DNA of 64,000 nt, taken from Paraglaciecola sp. T6c (GTDB lineage: Bacteria > Pseudomonadota > Gammaproteobacteria > Enterobacterales > Alteromonadaceae). The notes below the pieces were generated by a model. That model did not search any database. It was not told the DNA's origin and saw nothing but the letters and a program-made list of their open reading frames with translations. This document shows, piece after piece, positions 37,162 through 47,730 of this stretch. Location of the stretch: positions 1,984,001 to 2,048,000 of the forward strand of contig NC_008228.1 of the NCBI RefSeq assembly GCF_000014225.1, written 5' to 3'. A program made the translations under genes and the position numbers. Position 1 is the first letter of the stretch. Each line of letters begins with the position of its first letter.

Positions 37162-37947
37162 TCACTTCTCAAACGTTATTTTTATTGATTGGTACTTACC
37201 AAAACTTTTGGCTTGATAGACAGCGAAATGCAAATGGGGCAGGGAGGAGAAGCCGGTATTACCTGAATAACCAATAAGTTGTCCTCGTTTAATATCTTGT
37301 CCAAGGGTAGGCACTACACCATTTAGGCGCAAATGATAGTATTCACCTGTCGTGCCGTCATCGTGCAGTACAGTGATGAAATTAGCGTATCTGGCGAAAC
37401 TCCTAGCGGCACCACCTCTGTCATGTTTTTGCTGTAAGTCGATCACCTGACCACCACGTGCCGCATGGATAGGCGTACCTATTGGCATTGCAAAATCCAC
37501 AGCGTATCGCGATGCCCCTTGGTGGCTATAGCCGCCGTTAAATCCTTGCATGACCCTAAATGTCTGGCCCTTTGCATAAGGTAACGCATATTGGTAACTA
37601 TCATCGTGTTGGGCGTCTTCGATACCTGGGGTCCAGTAAAAATCTTCTTTGCTATGCAATGGGCGAGCGCTATCAATCGGCTGCAACGTCAAAATTTTAA
37701 CGCGCTCTAAGGGTCCTAAAACCAATGTTTTGATGTATCGCTCTTTAGCTGCATTCTCGGTTTTAAGGTTTTGTGTTCTCACATCGAGCGTAGAGGTGAT
37801 GGGGTAGGGCTTGTTGTTGCTTAACCAGTATTCTATTACCTCGTCGTGCTTAACCTTTTCAAAACATGCCCAATCATCTATGCAGTAGGCTTGGGTGACA
37901 TGTGAGACACAAGATAAAAGTGCGATAACTAACCAATGTCTAACCAT
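37162..37947 (-). CDS. Secreted M23 (LytM) family peptidase
   Basis: 261 residues. Signal peptide at 1-20 (HVTQAYC), a short N-domain, then a LytM/M23 endopeptidase domain: RYAVDFAMPIGTPIHAARGG, TGEYYHLRLNG and the HxH of LPHLHFAVYQ. The usual HxxxD zinc motif reads RYAVD, so the His is replaced by Arg or supplied by the nearby SHQG. An AGAGGA box precedes the ATG. M23 enzymes cut peptide bridges of murein or serve as amidase activators. It is single, with 280 bp on either side. Confidence 0.87.
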   Translation of the reverse strand: MVRHWLVIALLSCVSHVTQAYCIDDWACFEKVKHDEVIEYWLSNNKPYPITSTLDVRTQNLKTENAAKERYIKTLVLGPLERVKILTLQPIDSARPLHSKEDFYWTPGIEDAQHDDSYQYALPYAKGQTFRVMQGFNGGYSHQGASRYAVDFAMPIGTPIHAARGGQVIDLQQKHDRGGAARSFARYANFITVLHDDGTTGEYYHLRLNGVVPTLGQDIKRGQLIGYSGNTGFSSLPHLHFAVYQAKSFGKYQSIKITFEK

Positions 37948-38244
37948 TTGGGTCCTCTTGGTGATTATTGACGTCTAATTGCGTCTATATGCAGACCCTA
38001 AAAGTAGGAATAAATTTCTTTTGTTAGAAAATATCACATGGAACACAGCACCTACCCACCAGACTAGTACCAGAGTCATCACGAGCGTGAATGTTTACTA
38101 TATATCAACAATGTATTTCATTTAATGCGCGAGTTTTTTCCTCATACTTAGTTTATACATCTAAATAAATTCAGGTGAGTTGTCTTCTCCAGAGACTGGG
38201 TGCTAGCGTAAGCATGACCAAACTACAATCTAAAGGAGCCAATG

Positions 38245-38691
38245 ATGGCCAAGGGTTTATTACAAATTGAAGTCGGTGAAGAGTTAGCGCCAAGCGCTTG
38301 GTTAAAAATAGATCAAGCGCGAATAAACTTATTCGCTGATGCCACAGGTGACCATCAATGGATACATATTGATCCTAAGCGCTGTGAAAAAGAAAGTCCG
38401 TTTAAAACTACTATTGCCCACGGTTATTTGAGTGTGACACTCATGCCTGAGTCCTTCTACCACATGGTTCAGCTCGATTCTGCCAGCCAAACTGTATTGA
38501 ACTACGGGATAGATAAAATACGCTTTTTAGAGCCAGTGCGTGTCAACGATGAGATTCGCTTTGTCTCTTCTCTTGCGAGGAAAGAAAAGAAGCCGTTAGG
38601 CACTTTATTTAGCTTTGACACCCAGATAGAAATTAAAGGCAGAGACAAGCCCGCAGCAGTAGGCACTTTTTTAATGATGTTACTGGCTTAA
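38245..38691 (+). CDS. MaoC-like (R)-enoyl-CoA hydratase
   Basis: 148 residues, a single hotdog fold. The hydratase signature is D-x4-H (DATGDHQWIHIDP), with TIAHGYLSVTLMP next. This is the size of PhaJ-type or NodN-like MaoC proteins, which add water to trans-2-enoyl-CoA. ATG 38245 lies 6 bp after AGGAG; ATG 38242 is directly before it and could also be used. It is followed by a terminator, then a FadR-like site and the TonB-dependent receptor. Confidence 0.88.
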   Translation: MAKGLLQIEVGEELAPSAWLKIDQARINLFADATGDHQWIHIDPKRCEKESPFKTTIAHGYLSVTLMPESFYHMVQLDSASQTVLNYGIDKIRFLEPVRVNDEIRFVSSLARKEKKPLGTLFSFDTQIEIKGRDKPAAVGTFLMMLLA

Positions 38692-38701
38692 ACTTTAGTA
38701 T

Positions 38702-38739
38702 GAGCAATCTTTTTACCTGTTAGGTTGCTCTCCTTTTTT
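38702..38739 (+). terminator. Terminator of the MaoC gene
   Basis: GAGCAATC pairs with GGTTGCTC (one G-T pair) around a 13-nt loop, followed by TCCTTTTTT. It starts 11 bp after the stop codon. Confidence 0.7.
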
Positions 38740-38740
38740 A

Positions 38741-38757
38741 GACTGGTCCGACCATGA
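38741..38757. promoter_or_regulatory. Candidate FadR operator upstream of TonB-dependent receptor
   Basis: GACTGGTCCGACCATGA contains the perfect core TGGTC-C-GACCA and matches 12 of 16 positions of the FadR palindrome AACTGGTC-N-GACCAGTT. It lies about 215 bp before the receptor ATG, immediately after the MaoC terminator. GTTTACAT occurs twice, 22 bp apart, just downstream (38769 and 38791). Confidence 0.45.
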
Positions 38758-38972
38758 GTTGAACGAATGTTTACATATAAGTAACATTGCGTTTACATCG
38801 AGCGAATCCCCCCCTACTATCATTGTGACGCGTTAGTTTAGCGCCCGAGAATCAGTCACTTACTGGTTGGAATTAGAACTATTAGACAATATTGACGCGC
38901 GGTCTGAGTGGTTGGAAAGGTCCGTTGTTAACACGCTCGATTTGAATCTAATAATTACCTCGAGAACACACA

Positions 38973-41657
38973 ATGAAGATAAATACACGAGTCAGTGCTT
39001 TAGCCGCGGCCATTTCCGCACAGTTTTTATTTGCTACGCCTACAGTATTAGCCCAAGAAGCTGATGTAGAGAAAAAAGAAGACATCGAAATGATCATGGT
39101 GACCGGTAGTTTCGTTCGCCGCAGTGAAAACTTTGAATCGCCGTCGCCATTGTCCGTCGTGGACAGCGTTGCAATTGACGCCCTTGGCGCGAAAAATATC
39201 GCTGATATTACCCAAACGTTAACCATTAACACTGGGGCTGAAAATAACCCCGACGCATTTACGCAAAATGCGACAGCCGGTACGTCAAATATTAACCTTC
39301 GTGGTCTAGGTGTGGCATCGACGTTGGTTTTGCTAAACAATAAACGTCAAGTGGTTAACGCCCAACCGACCAACAATGGACTAAATTTCGTTGATACTAG
39401 CTCACTCGTTCCTATGATTGCGATTGACCGTGTGGAGATCATTAAAGATGGTGCATCTGCTTTATATGGTTCGGATGCTGTGGCCGGGGTAGTTAACTTT
39501 ATAACAAAACGCAATTATGACGGCGTGAAACTTAGCGCGGATTATCAAGACGGTGCTCATGGCAATAATAAAGAGTATGTATTGCAAGGGTTGTGGGGCA
39601 CCAGTAGTGAGGATAGCAGCATTATCGCTGCGGTAAGTTACACCAATCGTTCCCCTTTATTTATAAAAGACCGTCGTTTGAGCCGCCCCCAAGATGACAG
39701 CAGTGCGTTAGGTAATCCAGGCTCGTACTTTATTGGTGCTACACCCTTTATTGACCCCTATGGGTGTGAAGAGTTTGGTGGTGCATCCAATGTGTTAGCG
39801 CCTCCTGGCACTGTGCCTGGCCTAGATGTAGGCCTTTGTATGTTTGATTTCGGTAAAGATTATTCATACGTACCAGATGAATCTCGTCTCAACGCTTATG
39901 TGAAAGCAGAATATGAATTGACGGACGAAATGAGTTGGACCACAGAAGTTAGCTTTGCGCGTAACCGTGCATCTCGTGGTGGCGCACCAAGTTTCCCAAT
40001 TCTTACTGGGCCCGTTGTGCCTGCTGATCATCCTGAAAACCCGTTTGGACAAGCTGTGACCTTTTTCGGCCGTGCTGAAGGTAACGGTAAAGCACCTGAT
40101 TTCGCTAATACTGAATCCGATACATTTCGTTTTAACACCGCGCTGCAGGGTGAGCTAGAGCATGGTTTTTGGGAAGTCAGTTACACCAATGCTACCAACG
40201 ACTTTTTCTTCAGTGTACCGGATGTGTTGAACACCGAGTTCAACTTAGCGTTGAACGGTTTGGGCGGCGGACAATGTAATCCGTTAACGGGTACTCCCGG
40301 GGAAGGGGATTGCGAATACTTCAATCCTTTCGCGACATCGTACACAACTGCACCCAACTCTCAGTACGTAATTGATTCATTTACGGGTCTTGAAACCATC
40401 GATTCAAAAGCTGATTTACAAGTATTTGAAGGCTTTATGTCATTCGATGTGTTTGATATGGATGGCGGAGCGGCAGGTCTCGCATTTGGTATGCAATACC
40501 GTGATGAATCCTTGAGCCAAGATTACGATGCACTGGCTAATCAAGACAGCTTTACGTTTGTAATTGGTAACCCTGACTTTGACGGCTCATTAGATGTGTG
40601 GGCTGCGTTTGCTGAGATGGCACTACCGGTAACTGACGATCTAGATATTCAGCTCGCTGTGCGTTACGAAGATTACGGCGGCACCATTGGTGATACGATT
40701 GACCCTAAAGTGGCATTTTCATATCGCGCCAGTGAACAATTGTCTTTACGAGGTTCAATATCAACATCGTTCAGAGCGCCAACGGTATTTTTAAGAAATG
40801 GTGGCGGCACCTCACTACAACAACTCGTTGACCCGCTTATCGGTGCAAATGCATTCGCTGCAGTGCGTACTGTAGGGAATGAAGACTTAAAACCTGAAGA
40901 ATCTACCGCATACAACCTTGGTGTGTCGTTCGAGCCGATTAGCGACTTTTCTATTGAAGTGGATTACTGGAACTTCGAGTTTGAGGATTTGATTATTCAA
41001 GAAAATCCGCAGGCTGTATTAAACTTAGACCCAAGCGATCCTGAGCGTGTTGTTCGTGCAGGTGACCCACTAACCGGCCCGTTAACACAAGTTAACAATA
41101 CTTATGTTAATGCAAGCTCTCTTGAAACCTCTGGTCTAGACTTTGTGACCAGTTATAAGATTGATACGGACGCTGGTATGTTTGTGCCGTCAATCAATGC
41201 TACTTACATTCTGGAATATGAACTAAACGACCCGCAAGCAGGTAAAGTCGATGGGGCAGGGCGCAGAAACTTTACAAATATAGGTACTTCTTCTCCTGAG
41301 CTACGTTTAAATCTTGGGCTAAATTGGTCCTCGGGTGCTCATTCTGCCAATATCTTTGCCCGTTATATTGACAGTTATGATGACGACCAAAACTGTGCTG
41401 ATGGCAGCGTCAATACAGGTTCATGTGAAGGATTAGGAGGGTTTAAAGGAGTTGATAGCCAAGTGACCTACGATGTTCAGTACAACGTTAATTTGGGTAC
41501 TTTGTTCGATACCCAGAACAACTATGTATTGTCTGTGGGTGGTATCAACATCACAGATGAAGAGCCGCCACAGTTATTCACTAACAGTGGCTTTGACAGT
41601 AAGGTGCATGACCCAAGAGGGCGTCAAATATACGCGCGCTTCGCCGTCGAATTCTAA
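38973..41657 (+). CDS. TonB-dependent outer membrane receptor
   Basis: 894 residues. Signal peptide (ending TVLAQE), TonB-box-like stretch EMIMVTGS, plug domain (NINLRGLGVASTLVLLNNKRQ, RVEIIKDGASALYGSDAVAGVVNF) and a 22-strand beta-barrel ending in FAVEF with the C-terminal Phe of barrel proteins. It has four Cys in loops, possibly two disulphides. Substrate unknown: the sequence resembles the Alteromonadales receptors for carbohydrates, lipids or peptides rather than a clear siderophore receptor. The upstream FadR-like site hints at a lipid or fatty-acid link, which is inference. UUCG terminator follows. Confidence 0.93.
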   Translation: MKINTRVSALAAAISAQFLFATPTVLAQEADVEKKEDIEMIMVTGSFVRRSENFESPSPLSVVDSVAIDALGAKNIADITQTLTINTGAENNPDAFTQNATAGTSNINLRGLGVASTLVLLNNKRQVVNAQPTNNGLNFVDTSSLVPMIAIDRVEIIKDGASALYGSDAVAGVVNFITKRNYDGVKLSADYQDGAHGNNKEYVLQGLWGTSSEDSSIIAAVSYTNRSPLFIKDRRLSRPQDDSSALGNPGSYFIGATPFIDPYGCEEFGGASNVLAPPGTVPGLDVGLCMFDFGKDYSYVPDESRLNAYVKAEYELTDEMSWTTEVSFARNRASRGGAPSFPILTGPVVPADHPENPFGQAVTFFGRAEGNGKAPDFANTESDTFRFNTALQGELEHGFWEVSYTNATNDFFFSVPDVLNTEFNLALNGLGGGQCNPLTGTPGEGDCEYFNPFATSYTTAPNSQYVIDSFTGLETIDSKADLQVFEGFMSFDVFDMDGGAAGLAFGMQYRDESLSQDYDALANQDSFTFVIGNPDFDGSLDVWAAFAEMALPVTDDLDIQLAVRYEDYGGTIGDTIDPKVAFSYRASEQLSLRGSISTSFRAPTVFLRNGGGTSLQQLVDPLIGANAFAAVRTVGNEDLKPEESTAYNLGVSFEPISDFSIEVDYWNFEFEDLIIQENPQAVLNLDPSDPERVVRAGDPLTGPLTQVNNTYVNASSLETSGLDFVTSYKIDTDAGMFVPSINATYILEYELNDPQAGKVDGAGRRNFTNIGTSSPELRLNLGLNWSSGAHSANIFARYIDSYDDDQNCADGSVNTGSCEGLGGFKGVDSQVTYDVQYNVNLGTLFDTQNNYVLSVGGINITDEEPPQLFTNSGFDSKVHDPRGRQIYARFAVEF

Positions 41658-41673
41658 ACTCAGTAATTTATAT

Positions 41674-41700
41674 AAAAAACCTGCTTCGGCAGGTTTTTTT
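41674..41700 (+). terminator. Terminator of the TonB-dependent receptor gene
   Basis: AAAAAACCTGC and GCAGGTTTTTT flank a stable TTCG tetraloop, with a T tract to 41700. Confidence 0.93.
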
Positions 41701-41831
41701 GTTTCACTGTTTTGTAAACTTAAGTGACCGAATATCATCTAGGTAAATCATGCCTTTGCTTTCATTTTGATCGGCTAACGGCATGATAGACAGTGTGAAA
41801 CAATTCAATGAATCGCAAAAAGGAGGATTAC

Positions 41832-42137
41832 ATGGTAGATAAATTATCAGAAAGTGAAACGCAAACTAAGTTAATTGCGCTCAACCAAGGCTTGCCAGCA
41901 GAACAACACTGGCACATTAACGATGGTAAACTTGCCAAGAACTTCAAGTTTAAGAGCTTTATTCGTGCGTTCGGCTGGATGAGTCAAATCGCCATTTGGG
42001 CGGAAAAACTCAATCATCATCCTGAATGGTTCAATGTATATAATAAAGTGGAGGTTAAACTCACTACGCATGATGTTGGTGGTTTAAGTGAATTGGATTT
42101 TAAACTGGCGTCTAAGATGGACCTATTGCAGGTCTAG
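41832..42137 (+). CDS. phhB: 4a-hydroxytetrahydrobiopterin dehydratase (PhhB)
   Basis: 101 residues from ATG 41832, which follows a perfect AGGAGG by 5 bp; upstream in-frame ATG 41808 is less likely. The pterin-4a-carbinolamine dehydratase signature is clear: [19 protein letters not shown] and a downstream THDVGG. The enzyme regenerates the pterin cofactor of phenylalanine hydroxylase. PhhA is not adjacent, and the gene stands alone before the initiator tRNA. Confidence 0.92.
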   Translation: MVDKLSESETQTKLIALNQGLPAEQHWHINDGKLAKNFKFKSFIRAFGWMSQIAIWAEKLNHHPEWFNVYNKVEVKLTTHDVGGLSELDFKLASKMDLLQV

Positions 42138-42245
42138 TTAGCTGTGTAATTTGGCTTAGCGCATTGTGTAATCAGTGGTTTTGTACGAATTGCATACAAT
42201 CTAATAAACCTTCTGGATTTATTTGAGTTTTATGCTTCACAAGAC

Positions 42246-42273
42246 TTGCGCGTTTCAGTTAGCTATGTATAAT
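42246..42273 (+). promoter_or_regulatory. Promoter of the initiator tRNA gene
   Basis: TTGCGC (42246-42251), 16 bp, TATAAT (42268-42273) with TGTATAAT context and a GC-rich stretch (ACGCCCC) just after, as in stable-RNA promoters. It lies 60 bp before the tRNA. Confidence 0.7.
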
Positions 42274-42332
42274 ACGCCCCACTCGAGACGCGACACGCAA
42301 TGCATAGTGTTCTTATCGAAAAAGATTTCAAG

Positions 42333-42409
<77 letters not shown>

Positions 42410-42467
42410 CTTTTTGGAACTTGGCACTCAGCCAATTTTCAGTGAGAATAGTGGACTAGGGTCCAGA

Positions 42468-42501
42468 AACAAAAAGCCCCGCTTGTACGGGGCTTTTTGT
42501 T
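42468..42501 (+). terminator. Terminator/attenuator between tRNA-fMet and rimP
   Basis: AACAAAAAGCCCCG and CGGGGCTTTTTGTT form a 14-bp stem around a 6-nt loop, 58 bp after the tRNA. It probably stops most of the tRNA transcripts before rimP. Confidence 0.88.
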
Positions 42502-42569
42502 ATCCTTTTTATCCTGTTTTTAATTTATTCTGGGCTTATGGCCCTTTTTTCGTTTTTGGAGCGTGAGTT

Positions 42570-43028
42570 TTGTCACAACTAGAACAGAAATTAACTGAAA
42601 TGTTGACCGCACCTGTTGAGGCGCTTGGCTTTGAAATGGTGGGGATTGAATTTGTTCGCGCTGGAAAACATTCAACCATGCGCGTTTACATTGATCACCC
42701 TGACGGTATTTCAGTCGATCATTGTGCAGAAGTGAGTCATCAAGTGAGTGCCGTACTTGATGTAGAAGATCCGATTAATACCGAATACAACTTAGAAGTG
42801 TCCTCGCCGGGCATGGAACGTCCCTTATTTAAGTTACAACATTATATCGAATCAGTGGGTGAAGTCGTCACATTACGATTAAAGATGCCAATGGGAGACA
42901 GACGTAACTTTAAAGGTAAGTTATTGTCCGAAGCCGATGGCATGTTAACCATAGAAGTGGATAACCAAGAATTTGTATTGGCCTTTGCCAATATTGAAAA
43001 AGGCAATGTTGTTCCAACGTTTGATTGA
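42570..43028 (+). CDS. rimP: Ribosome maturation factor RimP
   Basis: 152 residues, as in E. coli. Motifs: [45 protein letters not shown] and [14 protein letters not shown]. It helps the maturation of the 30S subunit. The start is TTG 42570, 8 bp after GGAG, and agrees with the E. coli N-terminus. It is the first protein gene of rimP-nusA-infB. Confidence 0.96.
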   Translation: MSQLEQKLTEMLTAPVEALGFEMVGIEFVRAGKHSTMRVYIDHPDGISVDHCAEVSHQVSAVLDVEDPINTEYNLEVSSPGMERPLFKLQHYIESVGEVVTLRLKMPMGDRRNFKGKLLSEADGMLTIEVDNQEFVLAFANIEKGNVVPTFD

Positions 43029-43076
43029 GTAGATGGCCATTAAGGCTTTTGCTAAAGAATAATCAGTGAGGCAATC

Positions 43077-44570
43077 ATGAATAAAGAAATTTTGTTAGTG
43101 GCGGAAGCCGTTTCAAATGAAAAACAAGTTCCAAGAGAAAAAATCTTTGAAGCGTTAGAGTTTGCCATTGCAAGTGCTACTAAAAAGAAAACTGAAGGCG
43201 AAATTGAAGTACGTGTTGCTATTGACCGTATTACTGGCGACTTTGATACGTTCCGTCGTTGGATGGTTATCGCTGATGATCAAAAGCAAGAGAATCCTTT
43301 TGCAGAAATGACTATTTCTGCGGCTCAAATTGATGAGCCTGACATTCAACTAGGTGACTATGTTGAAGATCAAATCGAATCAATCAAATTTGACCGTATA
43401 ACCACACAAACGGCTAAGCAAGTTATCGTACAAAAAGTACGTGAAGCTGAGCGCGCCCAAGTGATGGCTGAATACGAAGAGCGTGTGGGTGACTTAGTCA
43501 CTGGTACCGTTAAAAAGGTCAATCGCGACAACATCATCATAGACTTGGGTAACAACGCGGAAGGCGTAATTTACCGTGACGATATGTTACCTCGTGAAAC
43601 GTTCCGCCCAGGTGACCGAGTACGTGGATTATTGTACGTCATTCGCCCTGAAGCACGCGGTGCTCAATTGTTTGTGAGCCGTACACACCCAGACATGCTG
43701 GTTGAGTTGTTTAGACTGGAAGTGCCTGAAATCGCAGAAGAAACCTTAGAAATTAAGGCCGCTGCTCGCGATCCTGGTTCTCGCGCTAAAATCGCGGTTA
43801 AAACCAACGATAAACGTCTTGACCCAGTAGGAGCTTGTGTAGGTATGCGTGGTTCACGCGTACAAGCAGTCAGCAGCGAATTAAGTGGCGAGCGTGTAGA
43901 CATCGTATTGTGGGATGACAATCCAGCGCAATTCGTTATCAATGCAATGGCGCCGGCTGAGGTTGCATCCATCGTTGTTGATGAAGATAACCACACCATG
44001 GATGTTGCGGTTGAATCTGACAATCTAGCTCAGGCGATTGGTCGTAGTGGTCAAAACGTCCGTTTAGCCGCTCAGCTTACTGGCTGGGAATTAAACGTGA
44101 TGACGGTCGAAGACTTAAACAACAAACACGATGAAGAAAATTCAAAAGTGTTAGCTGTGTTCGTTAATGGTCTTGATATTGACGAAGAGTTTGCAGCGGT
44201 ATTGGTTGATGAAGGTTTCTCTACGCTTGAAGAAATCGCTTATGTACCCATTAATGAGCTACTTGAAATAGACGGTCTTGATGAAGACATTGTTGATGAT
44301 TTACGTAGCAGAGCGCGCGCAGCACTCACCACGCAAGCGTTAGCGAACGAAGAGACATTGGAAGCCTCTGAACCAAAAGAAGAGCTATTAAGTTTAGCCG
44401 GTATGGAACGCCATGTTGCCTACACATTGGCAAGTCGCGGCATTACCGATCTTGAAGCACTTGCGGAGCAAGGCGTAGATGAGATCAGCGATATTGAAGA
44501 ACTAGACGAAGAAAAAGCGGGCCAGTTAATTATGGCTGCACGTAACATTGTCTGGTTTAACGAAGAATAG
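43077..44570 (+). CDS. nusA: Transcription elongation/termination factor NusA
   Basis: 497 residues against 495 in E. coli. N-terminal RNA-polymerase-binding domain ([19 protein letters not shown]), S1 domain ([19 protein letters not shown]), two KH domains ([39 protein letters not shown]) and two C-terminal acidic repeats. It controls pausing, Rho-independent termination and antitermination. A GAGG box lies upstream of ATG, 48 bp after rimP. Confidence 0.97.
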   Translation: MNKEILLVAEAVSNEKQVPREKIFEALEFAIASATKKKTEGEIEVRVAIDRITGDFDTFRRWMVIADDQKQENPFAEMTISAAQIDEPDIQLGDYVEDQIESIKFDRITTQTAKQVIVQKVREAERAQVMAEYEERVGDLVTGTVKKVNRDNIIIDLGNNAEGVIYRDDMLPRETFRPGDRVRGLLYVIRPEARGAQLFVSRTHPDMLVELFRLEVPEIAEETLEIKAAARDPGSRAKIAVKTNDKRLDPVGACVGMRGSRVQAVSSELSGERVDIVLWDDNPAQFVINAMAPAEVASIVVDEDNHTMDVAVESDNLAQAIGRSGQNVRLAAQLTGWELNVMTVEDLNNKHDEENSKVLAVFVNGLDIDEEFAAVLVDEGFSTLEEIAYVPINELLEIDGLDEDIVDDLRSRARAALTTQALANEETLEASEPKEELLSLAGMERHVAYTLASRGITDLEALAEQGVDEISDIEELDEEKAGQLIMAARNIVWFNEE

Positions 44571-44593
44571 GGTCACCAAGAGGAATTACGAAT

Positions 44594-47203
44594 ATGGCAG
44601 AAGTATCCATTGAAAAACTCGCCGCCGATATCGGCACTTCGGTTGACCGCTTAGTTAAGCAGTTTAAAGATGCTGATATTGTTAAAGCGGCAAATGAAAA
44701 CGTGACTGAAGACGAAAAACGTCAGCTGTTGGATTATTTAAGCAAACAACATGGCGGTACGGGCTCTGAAGCGCCTAAGCGAATGACATTACAACGCAAA
44801 ACGACCAGTACTCTGAATATGGGTAAGTCGAAAGCGGTCACAGTTGAAGTACGTAAAAAGCGTACTTATGTTAAACGTACTGATGTAGAAGAAGCACGTT
44901 TGGCAGAAGAAGAAACAGCGCGCGCGCTAGCAGAGCAACAAGCGCAACTTGAAGCTGAAAAAGCGGCCGCAGAAGAAGCGAAAAAAGCTGCTGAAGAGAA
45001 AGCGAAGAAAGCCGCTGAATCTAAAGCGAAAGCGGAAGCTGAACGTCTTGCCCGTGCTGAAAAAGCGAAAAAAGAAGCAGAAGCGCGCCAAGCCGAAGAA
45101 TCAGCGTTAAGCCCTGAAGAAAAAGCAGAACAAGAGCGTGTTCGCACTGAAGCGGAAAATATCCGTAAGAAGCAAGAACAAGAGTCTCAACGTAAGCTTG
45201 AAGAAGATGCGAAAAAAGCTGCTGATGAAGCGCGCAAACTTGCTGAAGAAAACTCACGTCGCTGGAAAGAAGAAGAAGAGCGTCGTAAGAAGCAAGAAGC
45301 GGAAGAAGTGCATGTGCACAGTAATCGCTACGCACAAGAAGCTGAAGATGCTGATGATATTAAAATCGAGCGTGGCGGACGTCGTCGTAAAAAGTCAAAA
45401 CGCAATGCAGGTTCAGACCTTAAGCATGCGTTTAACAAGCCAGCGCAGCCAGTTGAGCGTATCGTTCGTCTAGGCGAAACGATCACGGTGAGTGACTTAG
45501 CTAGCAAGTTAGCCATTAAAGCGACTGAAGTCATCAAAGCGATGATGAAAATGGGCGAGATGGCGACCATTAACCAAGTACTAGACCAAGAAACAGCGGT
45601 TCTCGTAGTGGAAGAAATGGGTCACAAATACGAATTAGTGAACGATAACGCCTTAGAAGACGAATTGTTGGCTGACAAAATATCGTCTGAGCTTGCGTCG
45701 CGTGCACCAGTTGTAACGATTATGGGTCACGTTGACCATGGTAAAACATCATTGCTAGATTACATTCGTCGCGCGAAAGTCGCTGCGGGTGAAGCAGGTG
45801 GTATTACTCAGCATATCGGTGCTTACAGTGTTGAAACTGACAACGGCCGAATTGCTTTCCTAGATACTCCAGGTCACGCCGCGTTTACTGCTATGCGTGC
45901 ACGTGGTGCCACAGCAACCGATATCGTTATTTTGGTTGTTGCAGCAGATGATGGTGTAATGCCACAAACAAAAGAAGCGGTTCAGCATTCGAAAGCAGCT
46001 GGTGTCCCTTTGATTGTTGCTGTTAACAAAATGGATAAAGAAAGCGCCGATCCAGATCGTGTTAAGACTGAATTGTCACAACTAGAAGTGATTTCAGAAG
46101 AGTGGGGCGGAGAACACCAGTTCGTTAACGTTTCTGCTAAAACAGGTGAAGGTATCGACGCGTTGCTTGAAGCGATTAGCCTACAAGCTGAATTACTAGA
46201 CTTGAAAGCGCCGCCTACAGGCTCTGCTAAAGGTATTGTTATCGAGTCTCGCTTGGACAAAGGACGCGGCCCAGTGGCTTCTGTCTTGGTGCAAGAAGGT
46301 CAACTTAAGGCCGGCGATATCTTACTGTGTGGTATTGAGTACGGTCGTGTACGTGCTATGCGTGATGAAAACGGTAAAGACGTTGCCATCGCAGGGCCTT
46401 CAACACCAGTAGAAGTACTAGGTTTGTCGGGTGTTCCCGTGGCTGGTGAAGACGCGCTAGTGGTACAAGATGAGCGTAAAGCGCGTGAAGTAGCGACTAA
46501 ACGTAATGCTAAGCAGCGTGAAATTAAACTGGCTAAGCAGCAAAAAGCGAAACTTGAAAACATGTTCGCGAACATGGAAGCAGGTGATGTTAGCGAACTT
46601 AACATCGTGCTTAAAGCCGATGTTCAAGGCTCTGTTGAAGCAATCTCTGATTCATTGACCAAATTGTCTACTTCTGAAGTGAAAGTGAACATAGTAGGCA
46701 GTGGTGTTGGTGGTATTACTGAGACTGACGCCAGCTTAGCGGCTGCATCTAGTGCGATTGTGGTGGGTTTCAACGTACGTGCCGATGCAAGTGCAAGACG
46801 CGTGATTGAAGCCGAAGAAATCGATTTGCGCTACTACAGTGTTATCTATAGCTTGATTGATGAAGTCAAGATGGCGATGACCGGTATGCTCGCCCCTGAA
46901 TTCAAACAAGAAATCATTGGTTTGGCTGAAGTACGTGACGTATTTAAATCACCTAAACTTGGTGCAATTGCCGGTTGTATGGTGGTTGAAGGTACGATTA
47001 AACGTAGTAACCCAATCCGCGTGTTACGTGAAAACGTCGTTATCTACGAAGGTGAGCTTGAATCACTAAGACGCTTCAAAGATGACGTACAAGAAGTACG
47101 TAACGGTGTTGAGTGTGGTATCGGCGTGAAGAACTACAACGACGTTAAAGTGGGCGACCAAATCGAAGTATTTGAAATCGTTCAAGTTGAGCGTGAACTA
47201 TAA
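44594..47203 (+). CDS. infB: Translation initiation factor IF-2
   Basis: 869 residues against 890 in E. coli. N-terminal IF2-N domain, then a long Ala/Glu/Lys/Arg-rich helical stretch (about 95-230), a second IF2-N part ([25 protein letters not shown]), and the GTPase domain with [16 protein letters not shown] and NKMD, followed by domains II-IV that bind fMet-tRNA. It brings initiator tRNA to the ribosome. It is 23 bp after nusA with AGAGGAA before ATG. The initiator tRNA gene heads the same cluster. Confidence 0.97.
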   Translation: MAEVSIEKLAADIGTSVDRLVKQFKDADIVKAANENVTEDEKRQLLDYLSKQHGGTGSEAPKRMTLQRKTTSTLNMGKSKAVTVEVRKKRTYVKRTDVEEARLAEEETARALAEQQAQLEAEKAAAEEAKKAAEEKAKKAAESKAKAEAERLARAEKAKKEAEARQAEESALSPEEKAEQERVRTEAENIRKKQEQESQRKLEEDAKKAADEARKLAEENSRRWKEEEERRKKQEAEEVHVHSNRYAQEAEDADDIKIERGGRRRKKSKRNAGSDLKHAFNKPAQPVERIVRLGETITVSDLASKLAIKATEVIKAMMKMGEMATINQVLDQETAVLVVEEMGHKYELVNDNALEDELLADKISSELASRAPVVTIMGHVDHGKTSLLDYIRRAKVAAGEAGGITQHIGAYSVETDNGRIAFLDTPGHAAFTAMRARGATATDIVILVVAADDGVMPQTKEAVQHSKAAGVPLIVAVNKMDKESADPDRVKTELSQLEVISEEWGGEHQFVNVSAKTGEGIDALLEAISLQAELLDLKAPPTGSAKGIVIESRLDKGRGPVASVLVQEGQLKAGDILLCGIEYGRVRAMRDENGKDVAIAGPSTPVEVLGLSGVPVAGEDALVVQDERKAREVATKRNAKQREIKLAKQQKAKLENMFANMEAGDVSELNIVLKADVQGSVEAISDSLTKLSTSEVKVNIVGSGVGGITETDASLAAASSAIVVGFNVRADASARRVIEAEEIDLRYYSVIYSLIDEVKMAMTGMLAPEFKQEIIGLAEVRDVFKSPKLGAIAGCMVVEGTIKRSNPIRVLRENVVIYEGELESLRRFKDDVQEVRNGVECGIGVKNYNDVKVGDQIEVFEIVQVEREL

Positions 47204-47244
47204 TTCGCCAATATAAAATGTTAGCGCGTTATTAGTATTGAATT

Positions 47245-47270
47245 AAAACGGAGGCTTAGGCCTCCGTTTT
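47245..47270 (+). terminator. Hairpin terminator/attenuator between infB and rbfA
   Basis: AAAACGGAGGC and GCCTCCGTTTT form an 11-bp stem with a 4-nt loop (TTAG) followed by GTCTT. It lies 41 bp after infB and 40 bp before rbfA, so it would reduce expression of rbfA-truB from the nusA-infB promoters. Confidence 0.75.
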
Positions 47271-47310
47271 GTCTTAACAAAAGCATCATTTAATGCTTTA
47301 GGAGATTAAA

Positions 47311-47727
47311 ATGGCAAGAGAATTCTCTCGCACCGACCGCGTAGGTCAGCAAATCCATAAAGAGATCGCCAGTATTTTACAGAATGAGTTCAAGAATCGT
47401 GACCCGCGTTTGGGCATGGTGACTGTGTCCGCTGTTGAAGTATCTCGCGATTTAGCATACACAAAAATTTACGTGACCTTTTTTGAGAACGACGAAGAAG
47501 TCATGGACAACTACTTGTCGATCCTAGAAGAAAACAAAGGTTACATCCGCACTTTACTGGCGAATCGCATGCGTATGCGTGCTGTACCTGCGATTAAATT
47601 TGTTCGCGATGGTTCATTAAGTGAAGGCATTCGTATCAGCAATTTAGTAGATGAAACGCTAAACAAAGATAAAGAGCGCGCGCGCAATGCAGGCCGTTCT
47701 TTAGATGAAGACGAACAAGAGGATTAA
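47311..47727 (+). CDS. rbfA: 30S ribosome-binding factor RbfA
   Basis: 138 residues, KH-type fold. MAREFSRTDRVGQQIHKEIA at the start, DPRLGMVTVSAVEVSRDLAYTKIYVTF and PAIKFVRDGSLSEGIRISNLVDE later. It is needed for late 16S rRNA processing and cold adaptation. A strong AGGAG box precedes ATG. truB starts three bases after its stop. The C-terminus carries an acidic tail. Confidence 0.96.
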   Translation: MAREFSRTDRVGQQIHKEIASILQNEFKNRDPRLGMVTVSAVEVSRDLAYTKIYVTFFENDEEVMDNYLSILEENKGYIRTLLANRMRMRAVPAIKFVRDGSLSEGIRISNLVDETLNKDKERARNAGRSLDEDEQED

Positions 47728-47730
47728 GGC

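Noticed and set aside
44866-45473. Long ORFs on the minus strand and in other frames inside infB (Ser/Ala- or Leu-rich)
   Set aside because: They mirror the Ala/Glu/Lys-rich repeat of IF-2 and have no family likeness or ribosome binding site; the IF-2 frame is certain.
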